64,000 nt of DNA, taken from assembly GCA_002270295.1 (NCBI GenBank), contig NISF01000001.1, positions 992,001 to 1,056,000 on the forward strand, in the 5' to 3' direction. This DNA comes from Enterobacter sp. 10-1. GTDB lineage: Bacteria > Pseudomonadota > Gammaproteobacteria > Enterobacterales > Enterobacteriaceae. The position numbers and the translations under genes were made by a program. Positions 27,701 through 37,484 of this stretch are shown piece by piece; positions within the stretch are counted from its first letter, which is position 1; each line of letters begins with the position of its first letter. The notes beneath the pieces are model-generated. The model had not been told where the DNA came from, did no database searches, and saw only the letters and a list, made by a program, of their open reading frames with translations.

Positions 27701-28748
27701 AGAGCTCTTCCATGACCCGATCGTACTGCGCGCGGCTGTAGCGCGGGTGCAGGGCGGAGAGCTTGATGGAGATCCCCGGGCCCTCATAGATGCCGCGGCC
27801 GTTGGAGGCTTTACCGATAGCGTGGATAGCCTGCTGGTAGGAGACCATATAGGCCTGGGCGTCGGCGGCGGTCAGCGCCGCTTCCCCGAGCATATCGTAG
27901 GAGTAGCGGAAGCCCTTCTCTTCGAGCTTGCGGGCGTTGGCCAGCGCTTCGGCGATGGTTTCGCCGGTGACGAACTGCTCGCCCATCAGGCGCATCGCCA
28001 TATCGACGCCTTTGCGAATCAGCGGCTCGCCGCTTTTACCAATGATTCGGTTCAGCGAGCGCGACAGGCTGGTTTCATTGTGGGTGGAGACCAGTTTTCC
28101 GGTAAACAGCAGCCCCCAGGTGGCGGCGTTTACGAACAGCGACGGGCTGCGGCCGATATGCGACTGCCAGTTACCGTTGCTGATCTTGTCGCGAATGAGG
28201 GCGTCGCGGGTGGCTTTATCCGGAATACGCAGCAGCGCTTCCGCGAGGCACATCAGCGCCACGCCCTCCTGTGAGGAGAGGGAAAACTCCTGCAGCAGGC
28301 TCTGCACCATTCCGGCGCGCCCGCTGGCGGTTTTTTGATTGCGTAACTTTTCCGCCAGCTTCCAGGCCAGCTTATGCGCCTGTTCGTTCAGCGGCTGCGG
28401 CAGGCGGGCCTGTTCGAGGAGCATCGGTACGGCGTCGGTTTCGGCGCGGCGATACGCTGCGGTAATGTCCGCCCGCGCCACCGACTGGGGCAGGATCTGC
28501 TCGGCAAATTCAAGGAACGGCTGGTACGGCTCCTCGGTCAGAGGACCCGATTCGTCGCTTTCGTTGGCCGCGCCGGAGAGCAGCGCCGGAAGCTCTGGCA
28601 GCGATTCGTCATTCTCCAGCTTTTCCAGATAGTTGAAAATCGCCTGCTTGATCAGCCAGTGCGGCGTGCGGTCGATACGGCTGGCGGCGGACTTGATGCG
28701 TTCGCGCGTGGCTTCGTCAAGTTTAACGCCCATGGTGGTGGTGCCCAT
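24786..28748 (-). CDS. putA: Trifunctional proline utilisation protein PutA
   Basis: A 1320-residue protein, the length of E. coli PutA. In order: an N-terminal ribbon-helix-helix DNA-binding domain ([20 protein letters not shown], residues ~5-50); the FAD proline dehydrogenase barrel (about 90-600, with [16 protein letters not shown] and [17 protein letters not shown]); an NAD-dependent P5C dehydrogenase (about 650-1130, with [30 protein letters not shown] and the catalytic cysteine in [12 protein letters not shown]); and a C-terminal lid/dimerisation domain. It oxidises proline to glutamate at the membrane and, without proline, represses put by binding the intergenic region. It is divergent from putP over 482 bp containing GTTGCA operators. 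Confidence 0.97.
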   Translation of the reverse strand: MGTTTMGVKLDEATRERIKSAASRIDRTPHWLIKQAIFNYLEKLENDESLPELPALLSGAANESDESGPLTEEPYQPFLEFAEQILPQSVARADITAAYRRAETDAVPMLLEQARLPQPLNEQAHKLAWKLAEKLRNQKTASGRAGMVQSLLQEFSLSSQEGVALMCLAEALLRIPDKATRDALIRDKISNGNWQSHIGRSPSLFVNAATWGLLFTGKLVSTHNETSLSRSLNRIIGKSGEPLIRKGVDMAMRLMGEQFVTGETIAEALANARKLEEKGFRYSYDMLGEAALTAADAQAYMVSYQQAIHAIGKASNGRGIYEGPGISIKLSALHPRYSRAQYDRVMEELYPRLKSLTLLARQYDIGINIDAEEADRLEISLDLLEKLCFEPELAGWNGIGFVIQAYQKRCPFVIDSLIDLATRSRRRLMIRLVKGAYWDSEIKRAQMDGLEGYPVYTRKVYTDVSYLACAKKLLTVPNLIYPQFATHNAHTLAAIYQLAGQNYYPGQYEFQCLHGMGEPLYEQVVGKVADGKLNRPCRIYAPVGTHETLLAYLVRRLLENGANTSFVNRIADTSLPLDELVADPVSAVEKLAQQEGQAGLPHPKIPLPRDLYGQGRSNSAGLDLANEHRLASLSSSLLNSALHKWQALPMLEHPVVEGELQAIVNPAEPKDIVGHGREASDEEVQQALTSAVNCAPIWFATPPQERAAILERAAILMEGQTQTLIGILVREAGKTFSNAIAEVREAVDFLHYYAGQVRDDFDNETHRPLGPVVCISPWNFPLAIFTGQIAAALAAGNSVLAKPAEQTPLIAAQGVAILLEAGVPPGVIQLLPGRGETVGAALTGDQRVRGVMFTGSTEVATLLQRNIASRLDAQGRPTPLIAETGGMNAMIVDSSALTEQVVVDVLASAFDSAGQRCSALRVLCLQEEIADHTLTMLRGAMGECRMGNPGRLTTDIGPVIDAEAKENIERHIQTLRAKGRNVFQAVRENSDDAREWQSGTFVPPTLIELDSFDELKKEVFGPVLHVVRYNRNALDRLVEQINASGYGLTLGVHTRIDETIAQVTGSAKVGNLYVNRNMVGAVVGVQPFGGEGLSGTGPKAGGPLYLYRLLSSRPQNAVGATLARQDAERPLDAQLKTLLEKPLVALQQWAAGRPELQTLCQQYSEQAQAGTQRVLPGPTGERNTLTFIPRDRVLCVADNEQDALTQLAAVAAVGCEILWPDNALHRELAKKLPREVSERIHFAKETDLTAQAFDAVIYHGDSDQLRELCEQVAARDGAIVSVQGFARGETNLLLERLYIERSLSVNTAAAGGNASLMTIG

Positions 28749-28867
28749 GTCATGAACTCCTGTTATTGGTCATTCGCTTCAGCCATTACCCGGCCCGCCT
28801 GGCGGCGGCATGATTCGGCGTATTGAGCTTCTGTGCGGTTATGCGGTTGCGTAGGAATATCTACTAT

Positions 28868-28885
28868 GTTGCAACTTTGTGCAAC
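28868..28885. promoter_or_regulatory. PutA operator pair, putA-proximal
   Basis: GTTGCAAC (28868-28875) is self-complementary and therefore a motif on both strands; TGCAAC follows at 28880-28885, ten base pairs on, so the two sites face the same side of the helix. Distance to the putA start is about 120 bp. Confidence 0.75.
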
Positions 28886-29013
28886 CTTGTTAATCACAAC
28901 TTGTGGGCCAGGCTGAAAAATGCCTTTGTTGTTAAATTTAATGGCGGGATTAGCGACAATTTAACCTTTATTTAATGGCGTATTTATCTGCGTCAGTTAA
29001 CAGTTTTACCAGG

Positions 29014-29044
29014 TGCAACCAATAAAAACGTGAGGAAGTGCAAC
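29014..29044. promoter_or_regulatory. PutA operator pair, putP-proximal
   Basis: TGCAAC occurs at 29014-29019 and again at 29039-29044, with 25 bp between equivalent positions. They lie about 190-215 bp upstream of putP. Confidence 0.65.
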
Positions 29045-29230
29045 CTATAACAAAATGAAGTTTGGTCATTGGCGGAATTAGTGTAAATGCTGTGTTAAAT
29101 CGTTTGTGAAAAAACGCAGCTTCCGTCAGGATACGGTCGCCCAATACAACCATTGTGCCATTACCCCGTTCCGGTAGTGGAATAAACGACAAATCTGGAC
29201 GCTGTCGACAAAAAAATTCTGGAGATTTGC

Positions 29231-30739
29231 ATGGCTATTAGCACCCCGATGTTGGTGACTTTTACGGTTTATATATTTGGCATGGTACTGATCGGGTTTA
29301 TTGCCTGGCGATCGACGAAGAACTTCGATGATTATATTCTGGGCGGGCGGAGCCTCGGTCCATTCGTGACCGCGCTGTCTGCCGGGGCCTCGGATATGAG
29401 CGGTTGGCTGCTGATGGGGCTGCCGGGGGCAATATTCCTTTCCGGCATTTCCGAGAGCTGGATTGCCATCGGCCTGACGCTGGGGGCGTGGATTAACTGG
29501 AAGCTGGTGGCCGGTCGTCTGCGCGTTCATACCGAGGTGAATAATAACGCGCTGACCCTGCCGGACTATTTCACCGGCCGTTTTGAAGATAAAAGCCGGG
29601 TGCTGCGTATTATCTCCGCGCTGGTTATTTTGCTGTTCTTCACTATTTATTGCGCCTCCGGCATTGTTGCCGGCGCGCGTCTGTTTGAAAGCACCTTTGG
29701 CATGAGCTACGAAACGGCGCTGTGGGCCGGTGCCGCCGCGACGATTATTTATACCTTCGTCGGAGGGTTCCTCGCGGTAAGCTGGACCGATACCGTACAG
29801 GCCAGCCTGATGATCTTCGCGCTGATCCTGACGCCGGTAATGGTGATTATTTCCGTCGGCGGTTTCGGCGATTCGCTGGAGGTGATTAAGCAAAAGAGCA
29901 TTGAGAACGTTGATATGCTGAAAGGGCTTAATTTCGTCGCCATTATCTCGCTGATGGGCTGGGGCCTCGGCTACTTTGGTCAACCGCATATTCTGGCACG
30001 CTTTATGGCGGCGGACTCCCATCACAGCATCGTGCACGCTCGCCGTATCAGCATGACCTGGATGATCTTCTGCCTGGCGGGTGCCGTGGCGGTTGGCTTC
30101 TTCGGCATCGCGTGGTTTAACAACAATCCGGCGCTGGCTGGGGCGGTAAATCAGAACTCCGAGCGCGTCTTTATTGAACTGGCGCAAATCCTGTTTAACC
30201 CGTGGATTGCCGGGATCCTGCTGTCGGCGATTCTGGCCGCGGTGATGTCAACCCTGAGCTGCCAGCTGCTGGTCTGCTCCAGCGCGATTACCGAGGATTT
30301 GTATAAGGCATTTCTGCGTAAGAACGCCGGCCAGACCGAGCTGGTGTGGGTTGGTCGGATGATGGTGCTGGTGGTGGCGCTGATTGCCATCGCGCTGGCG
30401 GCAAATCCGGATAACCGCGTGCTGGGCCTGGTGAGCTATGCCTGGGCGGGCTTCGGCGCCGCCTTCGGTCCGGTAGTGCTGTTCTCGGTGATGTGGTCAC
30501 GCATGACGCGCAACGGCGCGCTGGCCGGAATGGTTATCGGCGCGCTGACCGTCATCGGCTGGAAACAGTTTGGCTGGGTGGAACTGTACGAAATTATCCC
30601 TGGCTTTATCTTTGGCAGCCTCGGGATCGTGGTCTTCAGCCTGCTGGGCAAAGCGCCTTCGGCAACGATGCAGCAGCGTTTTGCCGAGGCCGACGCGCAC
30701 TATCACTCCGCGCCGCCGGTACCTGCGACCGCAGAGTAA
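29231..30739 (+). CDS. putP: Sodium/proline symporter PutP
   Basis: A 502-residue SSS-family transporter, same length as E. coli PutP, with about 13 transmembrane helices. Helix 2 carries the sodium/proline site LSAGASDMSGWLLMGLPGA; further landmarks are GYFGQPHILARFMAA and SAILAAVMSTLSCQLLVCSS (helix 9, Ser-Thr sodium ligands). It imports proline for PutA. GGAG precedes the ATG by 8 nt. The T-rich terminator at 30755-30780 ends the unit. Confidence 0.96.
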   Translation: MAISTPMLVTFTVYIFGMVLIGFIAWRSTKNFDDYILGGRSLGPFVTALSAGASDMSGWLLMGLPGAIFLSGISESWIAIGLTLGAWINWKLVAGRLRVHTEVNNNALTLPDYFTGRFEDKSRVLRIISALVILLFFTIYCASGIVAGARLFESTFGMSYETALWAGAAATIIYTFVGGFLAVSWTDTVQASLMIFALILTPVMVIISVGGFGDSLEVIKQKSIENVDMLKGLNFVAIISLMGWGLGYFGQPHILARFMAADSHHSIVHARRISMTWMIFCLAGAVAVGFFGIAWFNNNPALAGAVNQNSERVFIELAQILFNPWIAGILLSAILAAVMSTLSCQLLVCSSAITEDLYKAFLRKNAGQTELVWVGRMMVLVVALIAIALAANPDNRVLGLVSYAWAGFGAAFGPVVLFSVMWSRMTRNGALAGMVIGALTVIGWKQFGWVELYEIIPGFIFGSLGIVVFSLLGKAPSATMQQRFAEADAHYHSAPPVPATAE

Positions 30740-30754
30740 CCTTTCCCTCCTGCT

Positions 30755-30780
30755 AAAGCCCGCCTCTGGCGGGCTTTTTT
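30755..30780 (+). terminator. Rho-independent terminator after putP
   Basis: A perfect 10-bp stem AAAGCCCGCC / GGCGGGCTTT with loop TCT, followed by a T tract. Confidence 0.92.
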
Positions 30781-30896
30781 GTGCGCCTTACCGCCGCCGA
30801 CCCGCCTCAGCCAGTGCCGATGCGGGCAGGAACCCTCTTGCTAATTCTCTGAAAATACGCTGATATCTCAGCACAAATAACAATGAGGATAGCAAT

Positions 30897-31331
30897 ATGA
30901 CTTTCAGACAGGGTGCGATGGCGTTGGTTCTGGCAGGGCTGCTTGGCGGCTGCGTGGCGCCGAGCAAAACGACCGTCTCAGCGCCGGCTGCCGCGGCCTG
31001 CCCGGCGGACAATACGATGGAGCAAACCACGCTGTACTTCGGCCTCAGCCGACCGGCGGGTAAAGATATCACCGCCGAGGAGTGGCAGCGGTTTGTTGAC
31101 CGCGATGTCACCCCGCGCTTTCGCGATGGCTTGACGGTGTTTGACGCCCGCGGCCAGTGGCTGGGGAATGACGGTACCGTTGCGCGCGAGCAGAGCAAGG
31201 CGCTGATGTTGATCCACGGTAAAGATGCGAAGAGCGAAGAGGGGATTGAAGCGCTGCGCACGCTCTACAAGTCGCGCTTCGCCCAGGAGTCAGTGATGCG
31301 CGTCGATCGGCAGGTTTGCGTCCATTTCTGA
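30897..31331 (+). CDS. DUF3574 lipoprotein
   Basis: A 144-residue protein with a lipoprotein signal (MALVLAGLLGGC, lipobox LGGC, lipidated cysteine ~19) followed by a low-complexity Ala/Ser/Thr linker and a DUF3574 domain (TTLYFGLSRPAG, EEWQRFVDRDVTPRFRDGLT). No biochemical function is known for the family. +2 after the cysteine is valine, so outer-membrane sorting is expected. Promoter elements were not resolved. It is accessory relative to the E. coli order and is followed by a terminator. Confidence 0.85.
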   Translation: MTFRQGAMALVLAGLLGGCVAPSKTTVSAPAAAACPADNTMEQTTLYFGLSRPAGKDITAEEWQRFVDRDVTPRFRDGLTVFDARGQWLGNDGTVAREQSKALMLIHGKDAKSEEGIEALRTLYKSRFAQESVMRVDRQVCVHF

Positions 31332-31352
31332 ATAACGTTTGTTTCTAAATAA

Positions 31353-31375
31353 AAGGCGGGGCATAGCCCCGCCTT
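31353..31375. terminator. Bidirectional terminator between DUF3574 gene and nucleoside transporter
   Basis: A perfect 10-bp stem AAGGCGGGGC / GCCCCGCCTT with loop ATA between convergent genes. The A-rich left flank gives a T tract for the minus-strand transporter; the plus-strand tail is weaker. Confidence 0.75.
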
Positions 31376-31407
31376 CAGAATGCTGATATTCGCAGCGTGC
31401 GCCTGGC

Positions 31408-32592
31408 TTACAGCACCAGCCCGGCGAAGCTGGCGGAGAGCAGGCTTACCAGCGTCGCGCCGTAGACCAGGCGCAGGCCGAAGCGGGAAACCGTATTCCC
31501 CTGCGGCTCATTAAGCCCTTTAATCGCGCCGGCGATAATGCCAATAGAGGCAAAGTTAGCAAAAGAGACCAGGAATACCGACAGAATACCCAGCCCGCGC
31601 GGCGTCATGCCGGCAGCGATTTTCTGCAGTTCGATCATCGCGACAAATTCGTTGGCTACCAGCTTGGTCGCCATAATACTCCCGGCGTTCAGCGCATCGC
31701 TTAGCGGAATACCAATCAGCCACGCCAGCGGATAAAAGACGTAGCCCAGAATCTGCTGGAAGCTGAGGCCAAATACCGTAGCGAAGAGGGCGTTGATGGC
31801 GCTGATTAAGGCAATAAAGCCGATCAGCATCGCCAGAATAATCATCGCCACTTTGAAGCCAGCCAGAATATATTCGCCGAGCATTTCAAAGAAGCTCTGC
31901 GATTCATGCAGCTTCTCCAGCTTAATCTCTTCTTCGCTGCCCGGTCGCGTCGGGTTAATAATTGACAGCACAATAAAGGTGCTGAACATATTGAGGATCA
32001 GCGCCGCGACGACGTATTTCGCGTCCAGCATGCTCATATACGCGCCGACGATCGACAGCGATACCGTCGACATCGCGGTGGCGGCCATGGTGAACAGACG
32101 ACGAGAGGAGAGATCGCCGAGCACGCCTTTATAGGCAATGAAGTTTTCCGACTGCCCGAGGATCAGCGAGCTGACGGCGTTAAAGGACTCGAGCTTACCC
32201 ATGCCGTTGACTTTTGACAGCAGGGTGCCGATGACGCGAATAAAAATGGGCAGAATGCGCCAGTGCTGGAGAATGCCAATCAGCGCCGAGATAAAGACGA
32301 TCGGGCACAGCACGCCGAGGAAAATAAAGGCCAGGCCTTTTTCACTCATGCCGCCAAATACAAAACTGGTGCCCTCAGCGGCAAAACCGAGTAATGAGGT
32401 GAAAAAGCCGGAGATATTTTTAACTACCCACAGGCCGCTTTCGGCGTGGAGAAAAAAGAATGCCAGCGCAATTTCAATAACAATTAACTGGATAATATAG
32501 CGAATGCGGATTTTTTGTCGGTCATAGCTGGCAAGCCAGGCAAGGCCGAGGATAACCACCAGCGCCAGCAGGAAGTGTAAAAACTGTGTCAT
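31408..32592 (-). CDS. Concentrative nucleoside transporter (NupC/CNT family)
   Basis: A 394-residue CNT-family protein, about the size of E. coli NupC (400), with 8-10 transmembrane helices. Family landmarks are [20 protein letters not shown], the substrate-site loop [13 protein letters not shown] (the G-Q-S/T-E-N motif), [12 protein letters not shown], and [23 protein letters not shown]. It takes up nucleosides with H+ or Na+. Whether it prefers pyrimidine or purine nucleosides or pseudouridine is not decidable. It is inserted between putP and efeU relative to E. coli. A nucleoside importer near rut fits nucleobase salvage, but the two are not co-transcribed. Confidence 0.88.
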   Translation of the reverse strand: MTQFLHFLLALVVILGLAWLASYDRQKIRIRYIIQLIVIEIALAFFFLHAESGLWVVKNISGFFTSLLGFAAEGTSFVFGGMSEKGLAFIFLGVLCPIVFISALIGILQHWRILPIFIRVIGTLLSKVNGMGKLESFNAVSSLILGQSENFIAYKGVLGDLSSRRLFTMAATAMSTVSLSIVGAYMSMLDAKYVVAALILNMFSTFIVLSIINPTRPGSEEEIKLEKLHESQSFFEMLGEYILAGFKVAMIILAMLIGFIALISAINALFATVFGLSFQQILGYVFYPLAWLIGIPLSDALNAGSIMATKLVANEFVAMIELQKIAAGMTPRGLGILSVFLVSFANFASIGIIAGAIKGLNEPQGNTVSRFGLRLVYGATLVSLLSASFAGLVL

Positions 32593-32865
32593 ATTATTCT
32601 TTTCGCAGGTAAATAAGGCCGCTATTTAGCCACAGTCGCTACGCCCGGTAAATATCTGCCGCGAAAAAACCGCCGATCCTGCCCGCCGCCGCTGGCGCAG
32701 GCGAATACTTTCCTAAGTAATTATTTAACAGCGATTAATTTACAACTCGTCATCATTCTCTACACATTTCACTTGTGTTTCTGATTATTGTAATGATAAT
32801 CACTATCAGAAATATTTACCTATCTTTGCATCCGTTGACCGCGGCTCACATTTAAGGATGTTGGC
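32593..32865. other. Divergent promoter region nup-efeU
   Basis: No gene is seen in these 273 bp. The right half is A/T-rich and includes the Fur box at 32789-32807. No repeat or RNA was recognised. Confidence 0.5.
32789..32807. promoter_or_regulatory. Fur box upstream of efeU
   Basis: TGTAATGATAATCACTATC matches the 19-bp Fur consensus GATAATGATAATCATTATC at 16 of 19 positions, 58 bp before the efeU start. It implies iron repression of efeUOB. Confidence 0.8.
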
Positions 32866-33705
32866 ATGTTTGTTCCATTTCTCATCATGTTACGTGAAGG
32901 CCTGGAAGCAGCGCTGATTGTCAGCCTGATCGCCAGCTATCTGAAACGCACTCAGCGTGGAAACTGGATTGGCGTAATGTGGATTGGGGTCATCCTCGCG
33001 GCGGCGCTGTGCCTCGGGCTGGGGATCTTTATCAACGAAACTACCGGCGAATTCCCGCAGCGTGAACAGGAGCTGTTTGAGGGCATCGTGGCGCTGGTCG
33101 CGGTCTGTATCCTGACCTGGATGGTGTTCTGGATGCGCAAGGTGTCGCGTAACGTGAAGCAGCAGCTGGAGCAGGCGGTGGATAACGCCCTGCAGCGCGG
33201 CAATAACCACGGCTGGGCGCTGGTGATGATGGTCTTTTTTGCCGTGGCGCGAGAAGGGCTGGAGTCGGTATTTTTCCTGCTGGCGGCGTTCCAGCAGGAT
33301 GTCGGTATCTGGCCGCCGCTGGGCGCGATGCTTGGCCTCGCCACCGCAATTGTACTCGGTTTCCTGCTGTACTGGGGCGGCATCCGCCTCAACCTCGGCG
33401 CGTTCTTCAAGTGGACCAGCCTGTTCATTCTGCTGGTCGCTGCGGGCCTGGCCGCCGGAGCCATTCGCGCCTTTCACGAGGCCGGGCTGTGGAACCACTT
33501 CCAGGACGTGGCGTTCGATCTGAGCGGCGTGCTGTCGACGCACAGCCTGTTCGGTACGCTGCTTGAAGGGATCTTCGGCTATCAGGAAGCGCCGACCGTC
33601 AGCGAAGTGGCGGTGTACTTTATCTATTTGATTCCGGCGCTGGTGCTGTTTGCGCTGCCGCCGCGTAGCAATCCAGCAGCCTCGCGTACCGCTCCGCTTA
33701 AGTAG
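32866..33705 (+). CDS. efeU: Ferrous iron permease EfeU
   Basis: A 279-residue FTR1-family permease with seven hydrophobic helices and the two REGLE iron-translocation motifs (MLREGLEAALIVSL, residues 9-22, and VAREGLESVFFLL, about residues 127-139). It imports ferrous iron, or iron oxidised at the periplasmic face, as part of EfeUOB. The frame is intact, which matters because efeU is frameshifted in E. coli K-12. A Fur box lies 58 bp upstream. It is followed by efeO after about 50 bp. Confidence 0.95.
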   Translation: MFVPFLIMLREGLEAALIVSLIASYLKRTQRGNWIGVMWIGVILAAALCLGLGIFINETTGEFPQREQELFEGIVALVAVCILTWMVFWMRKVSRNVKQQLEQAVDNALQRGNNHGWALVMMVFFAVAREGLESVFFLLAAFQQDVGIWPPLGAMLGLATAIVLGFLLYWGGIRLNLGAFFKWTSLFILLVAAGLAAGAIRAFHEAGLWNHFQDVAFDLSGVLSTHSLFGTLLEGIFGYQEAPTVSEVAVYFIYLIPALVLFALPPRSNPAASRTAPLK

Positions 33706-33758
33706 GGCGCCCGCAGGTGTAAATAGTGACCACATACTTATCGAAAGGGATGATCATG

Positions 33759-34883
33759 ATGACTCATTTTCGCCGTAATGCGCTGCAGCTTGCCGTCGCA
33801 GCGTTGTTCAGCTCCGCCTTCTACGCCCAGGCTGCGGATATTCCGCAGGTAAAAGTGACCGTTAATGACAAGCAGTGTGAACCGATGAACGTGACCGTGA
33901 AAGCGGGTAAAACGCAGTTCATCATTCAGAACCACAGTCAGAAGGCGCTGGAGTGGGAGATCCTTAAAGGCGTGATGGTCGTGGAAGAGCGCGAAAACAT
34001 TGCGCCGGGCTTTACGCAAAAGCTGACGGCTAACCTGCAGCCGGGCGAATACGATATGACCTGCGGCCTGCTGACCAACCCGAAAGGGAAGCTGATTGTC
34101 ACCGGTGCGGCCACCAAAGACGCGGCGAAAGCCGACGCGCTGCTGAGCCTCGGCGAAGCGATTACCGCCTATAAAGCCTACGTCACGGCGGAAACTGCCC
34201 AGCTGGTTACCGGCACGAAGGCCTTCACCGACGCGGTGAAAGCGGGCGATATCGAAAAAGCAAAAGCGCTGTATGCCCCGACGCGTCAGCACTACGAGCG
34301 TATCGAACCGATCGCCGAGCTGTTCTCCGATCTTGACGGCAGCATTGATGCCCGTGAAGACGACTACGAGAAGAAAGCGGAAGATCCGAAATTCACCGGC
34401 TTCCACCGTCTGGAAAAAGCCCTGTTTGGCGACAACAGCACCAAGGGCATGGAGAGCTACGCCGACCGTCTGAATACCGACGTGCTGGAGCTGCAAAAAC
34501 GCATCAGCGAGCTGGCGTTCCCGCCGTCTAAAGTGGTGGGCGGCGCCGCGGGCCTGATTGAAGAAGTGGCCGCCAGCAAAATCAGCGGCGAAGAAGATCG
34601 CTACAGCCACACCGACCTGTGGGACTTCCAGGCCAACGTTGACGGCGCGCAGAAAATTGTCGACCTGCTGCGTCCGCAGCTGCAAAAAGAGAACGCCGCG
34701 CTGCTGGCGAAAGTTGACGCTAACTTCAAGAAAGTTGACGCGATCCTCGCGAAATACCGCACCAAAGACGGCTATGAGACCTATGACAAGCTGACCGATG
34801 CGGATCGTAACGCGCTGAAAGGCCCGATCACCACCCTGGCGGAAGATCTGGCTCAGCTGCGCGGGATCCTGGGTCTGGACTAA
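33759..34883 (+). CDS. efeO: Periplasmic iron-uptake protein EfeO
   Basis: A 374-residue periplasmic protein close to E. coli EfeO: signal peptide [20 protein letters not shown] ending at AQA, an N-terminal cupredoxin domain with metal-site residues around [11 protein letters not shown] and [10 protein letters not shown], and a C-terminal M75 peptidase-like helical domain with the HxxE motif in [10 protein letters not shown]. It binds iron and delivers it to EfeU. ATGs at 33756 and 33759 both follow AAAGGGA; the second matches E. coli better and gives the usual spacing. Confidence 0.94.
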   Translation: MTHFRRNALQLAVAALFSSAFYAQAADIPQVKVTVNDKQCEPMNVTVKAGKTQFIIQNHSQKALEWEILKGVMVVEERENIAPGFTQKLTANLQPGEYDMTCGLLTNPKGKLIVTGAATKDAAKADALLSLGEAITAYKAYVTAETAQLVTGTKAFTDAVKAGDIEKAKALYAPTRQHYERIEPIAELFSDLDGSIDAREDDYEKKAEDPKFTGFHRLEKALFGDNSTKGMESYADRLNTDVLELQKRISELAFPPSKVVGGAAGLIEEVAASKISGEEDRYSHTDLWDFQANVDGAQKIVDLLRPQLQKENAALLAKVDANFKKVDAILAKYRTKDGYETYDKLTDADRNALKGPITTLAEDLAQLRGILGLD

Positions 34884-34887
34884 AGCA

Positions 34888-36171
34888 ATGGCAGAGCAGA
34901 AGCAATTCGAGGTAAATGAACCGTCACGTCGGCGGTTATTAAAAGGGATCGGCGCGCTAGGCGGCGCGCTGGCCATCGCCGGCGGCTGTCCGGTTGCGCA
35001 TGCGGCCAAAAGCACCAGCTCGCCGGGCACGCTGTCGCCCAACGCACGTATGGAGGAGCAGCCCTTTTATGGGCTGCACCAGGCGGGGATCCTCACCCCG
35101 CAGCAAACCGCGATGATGCTGGTGGCCTTCGACGTGCTGGCCGGCGATAAGGCCGACCTTGAGCGTCTGTTCCGCCTGCTGACCCAGCGTATTGCCTTCC
35201 TGACCAAGGGCGGGCCGGCGCCGGACACGCCGAATCCGCGCCTGCCGCCGATGGACTCGGGCATTCTCGGGCCGTGGATCGCCCCGGATAACCTGACGAT
35301 GACCGTATCGGTTGGCCATTCGCTGTTTGACGAGCGCTATGGGCTCGCGGAACACGCGCCGAAGAAGCTGCAGAAGATGACGCGCTTTCCCAACGATTCG
35401 CTGGATGCCGCGCTTTGCCACGGCGATTTGCTGCTGCAAATTTGCGCCAATACCCAGGATACGGTGATCCACGCGCTGCGCGATGTGATTAAGCATACCC
35501 CGGATCTGCTGAGCGTCCGCTGGAAGCGCGAGGGCTTTATCTCCGATAGCGCCGCGCGGAGCAAAGGCAAGGAGACGCCGGTTAACCTGCTGGGCTTTAA
35601 AGACGGTACGGCTAACCCGGTCAGCACCGACGGCGCGCTGATGGATGAGGTGGTATGGGTTACCGCCGGACAGGGAGAACCGGCGTGGGCGACGGGCGGC
35701 AGCTATCAGGCGGCGCGTATTATCCAGTTCCACGTCGAGTTCTGGGACCGAACTCCGCTGAAAGAGCAGCAGACGATTTTCGGTCGCGATAAGCACAGCG
35801 GAGCGCCGCTGGGTATGCAGCACGAACACGACGTGCCGGATTACGCTAAGGATCCGAACGGCGATGCCATTGCGCTCGATAGCCATATTCGACTGGCTAA
35901 CCCGCGTACGCCGCAGACGCAGTCGAGCCTGATGATGCGCCGCGGCTACAGCTATTCGCTGGGGGTGACCAACTCCGGGCAGCTGGATATGGGGCTGCTG
36001 TTTGTCTGCTATCAGCACGATCTGGAAAAAGGTTTCCTGACGGTGCAAAAGCGCCTCAACGGCGAAGCGCTGGAGGAGTACGTGAAGCCGATCGGCGGCG
36101 GCTATTTCTTTGCGCTGCCGGGAGTGATCGATAGCCAGCACTATCTGGCGCAGTCCCTGCTTGAAGCCTGA
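34888..36171 (+). CDS. efeB: DyP-type haem peroxidase EfeB
   Basis: A 427-residue dye-decolorising peroxidase exported folded through Tat: the twin-arginine motif is in [20 protein letters not shown]. The DyP signature GFKDGTANP carries the distal aspartate, and the proximal haem histidine is in [13 protein letters not shown]. It oxidises periplasmic ferrous iron or releases iron from haem (proposals differ) for EfeUO. It starts 4 bp after efeO with no own ribosome site of note, implying coupling. A weak hairpin follows (36176-36193). Confidence 0.94.
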   Translation: MAEQKQFEVNEPSRRRLLKGIGALGGALAIAGGCPVAHAAKSTSSPGTLSPNARMEEQPFYGLHQAGILTPQQTAMMLVAFDVLAGDKADLERLFRLLTQRIAFLTKGGPAPDTPNPRLPPMDSGILGPWIAPDNLTMTVSVGHSLFDERYGLAEHAPKKLQKMTRFPNDSLDAALCHGDLLLQICANTQDTVIHALRDVIKHTPDLLSVRWKREGFISDSAARSKGKETPVNLLGFKDGTANPVSTDGALMDEVVWVTAGQGEPAWATGGSYQAARIIQFHVEFWDRTPLKEQQTIFGRDKHSGAPLGMQHEHDVPDYAKDPNGDAIALDSHIRLANPRTPQTQSSLMMRRGYSYSLGVTNSGQLDMGLLFVCYQHDLEKGFLTVQKRLNGEALEEYVKPIGGGYFFALPGVIDSQHYLAQSLLEA

Positions 36172-36175
36172 CGTT

Positions 36176-36193
36176 CCTGCCCGTAAGGGCAGG
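36176..36193 (+). terminator. Hairpin after efeB
   Basis: CCTGCCC-GTAA-GGGCAGG, a perfect 7-bp stem 5 bp after the stop. A T-rich segment (CTGCTGTTTTTCC) begins 12 bp later and not directly at the stem, so termination may be partial. Confidence 0.5.
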
Positions 36194-36248
36194 GCGTTTC
36201 TGCTGTTTTTCCATTCTTTTTTTGTATTTCCTGCCTTGTGTTATTTTT

Positions 36249-36266
36249 CTGTAATCTATTTGTCGG
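36249..36266 (+). promoter_or_regulatory. Pho-box-like site upstream of phoH
   Basis: CTGTAAT-CTAT-TTGTCGG resembles the PhoB box (two CTGTCAT 7-mers 4 bp apart): 6/7 in the first half and 4/7 in the second. It lies 138 bp before the upstream phoH start. phoH is a PhoB-regulated gene in E. coli. Confidence 0.45.
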
Positions 36267-36403
36267 AAACTCTCCTGAGCTGCGATGAGAATTATTTGTT
36301 GTCTGTATGTAAAAAATAAGTTGCATTAAGAATTATTTTTGATGTACTTATTACAGACGCGGTAGTTCCCGGCAGTGATGTCGTTTCACTATGGAGATCG
36401 CGA

Positions 36404-37468
36404 ATGCCCGATTGCTGTAACGGAAAATGTAAATCTTCTTACCGTACTCATCAGCACGGGGGCCACACTTCCGGCCGCGATTGCCACACCTCAAATTTTT
36501 CTCCAGTCACCACAGATAACCTAAACCCAGACCGGGTACGCGGTGCGCGTAGCCGCGACCCGTTGTCAATTCGACAGGCAAGCAATGGCTTACAAGGAAG
36601 CCAAACCTCAATCGTTCGTGCGCATAATCGCGTCGATATTGACGCGTGTGATGTAAACCAACAACGCAAGGTGCTATCCATGGGAAGACAAAAAGCAGTG
36701 ACCAAAGCTCGTCGTGAGGCCAAACGTGTGCTGAGACAGGATTCGCGCAGCCATAAGCAGCGCGAAGAAGAATCGGTCACATCGCTTGTGCAAATGAGTG
36801 GCGTAGAAGCAATTGGTATGGCGCGGGACAGCCGCGATTTGTCGCCAATTGAAGCGCGCAATGACGCTCAGGTGCATTATTTGAATGCCATTGACAATAA
36901 ACAGCTGATCTTTGCCACCGGCGAAGCCGGGTGCGGGAAGACCTGGATCAGCGCGGCGAAAGCAGCTGAAGCCCTGATCCATAAGGATGTGGACAGAATT
37001 ATTGTTACCCGTCCCGTTCTGCAAGCCGATGAAGACCTCGGCTTCTTACCGGGAGATATCGCCGAGAAATTCGCCCCCTATTTCCGCCCGGTTTATGACG
37101 TGCTGGTGAGACGGTTGGGCGCTTCCTTTATGCAATACTGCCTGCGGCCGGAAATCGGCAAGGTGGAAATCGCGCCGTTCGCCTATATGCGTGGACGTAC
37201 ATTTGAAAATGCGGTTGTGATTCTGGACGAGGCTCAGAACGTGACCGCCGCGCAAATGAAAATGTTTTTGACCCGCCTCGGGGAGAACGTGACGGTTATC
37301 GTCAACGGCGACATTACCCAGTGTGATTTACCCTCTGGCGTAAGGTCTGGCCTGGTCGATGCGCTGGCGCGTTTTGAAGAAGACGAGATGGTTGGCATTG
37401 TCCGCTTTACGACCGACGACTGCGTCCGCTCGATGCTCTGCCAGCGGGCGCTGAAAGCCTACTACTAG
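36404..37468 (+). CDS. phoH: PhoH family ATPase
   Basis: A P-loop ATPase core with Walker A ATGEAGCGKTW, Walker B VVILDEAQN, sensor-like NGDITQCDLP, and conserved TRPVLQADEDLGFLPGD. The role is phosphate-starvation-induced; ATP binding is known and an RNA-helicase-like function is suggested. Two starts are possible. The ATG at 36404 (GGAG 8 nt upstream) gives 354 residues with a Cys/His-rich N terminus (PDCCNGKCKSSYRTHQHGGH) and a low-conservation linker. The ATG at 36680 (AAGGTG upstream) gives a 262-residue core starting MGRQKAV. I list the longer form, which agrees with my recollection of the E. coli annotation. Confidence 0.9.
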   Translation: MPDCCNGKCKSSYRTHQHGGHTSGRDCHTSNFSPVTTDNLNPDRVRGARSRDPLSIRQASNGLQGSQTSIVRAHNRVDIDACDVNQQRKVLSMGRQKAVTKARREAKRVLRQDSRSHKQREEESVTSLVQMSGVEAIGMARDSRDLSPIEARNDAQVHYLNAIDNKQLIFATGEAGCGKTWISAAKAAEALIHKDVDRIIVTRPVLQADEDLGFLPGDIAEKFAPYFRPVYDVLVRRLGASFMQYCLRPEIGKVEIAPFAYMRGRTFENAVVILDEAQNVTAAQMKMFLTRLGENVTVIVNGDITQCDLPSGVRSGLVDALARFEEDEMVGIVRFTTDDCVRSMLCQRALKAYY

Positions 37469-37484
37469 TGGTTATATCCAGTGC

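Larger units (their letters stand above)
28749..29230. promoter_or_regulatory. putA-putP control region
   Basis: No gene is seen in these 482 bp; the central part (28860-29100) is strongly A/T-rich. It carries repeated PutA RHH operators of the form GTTGCA/TGCAAC in two clusters (28868-28885 and 29014-29044), as in the E. coli put region. Confidence 0.85.

Noticed and set aside
24972-28826. Many long open frames on the plus strand opposite putA (up to ~270 codons)
   Set aside because: They mirror the codon bias of a GC-rich gene, lack ribosome sites and show no family motifs; putA is unambiguous on the other strand.
33738-35042. A 434-codon open frame antisense to efeO and the efeB start
   Set aside because: It is low-complexity, composition-driven and overlaps two certain genes; antisense to highly biased coding sequence commonly stays open.
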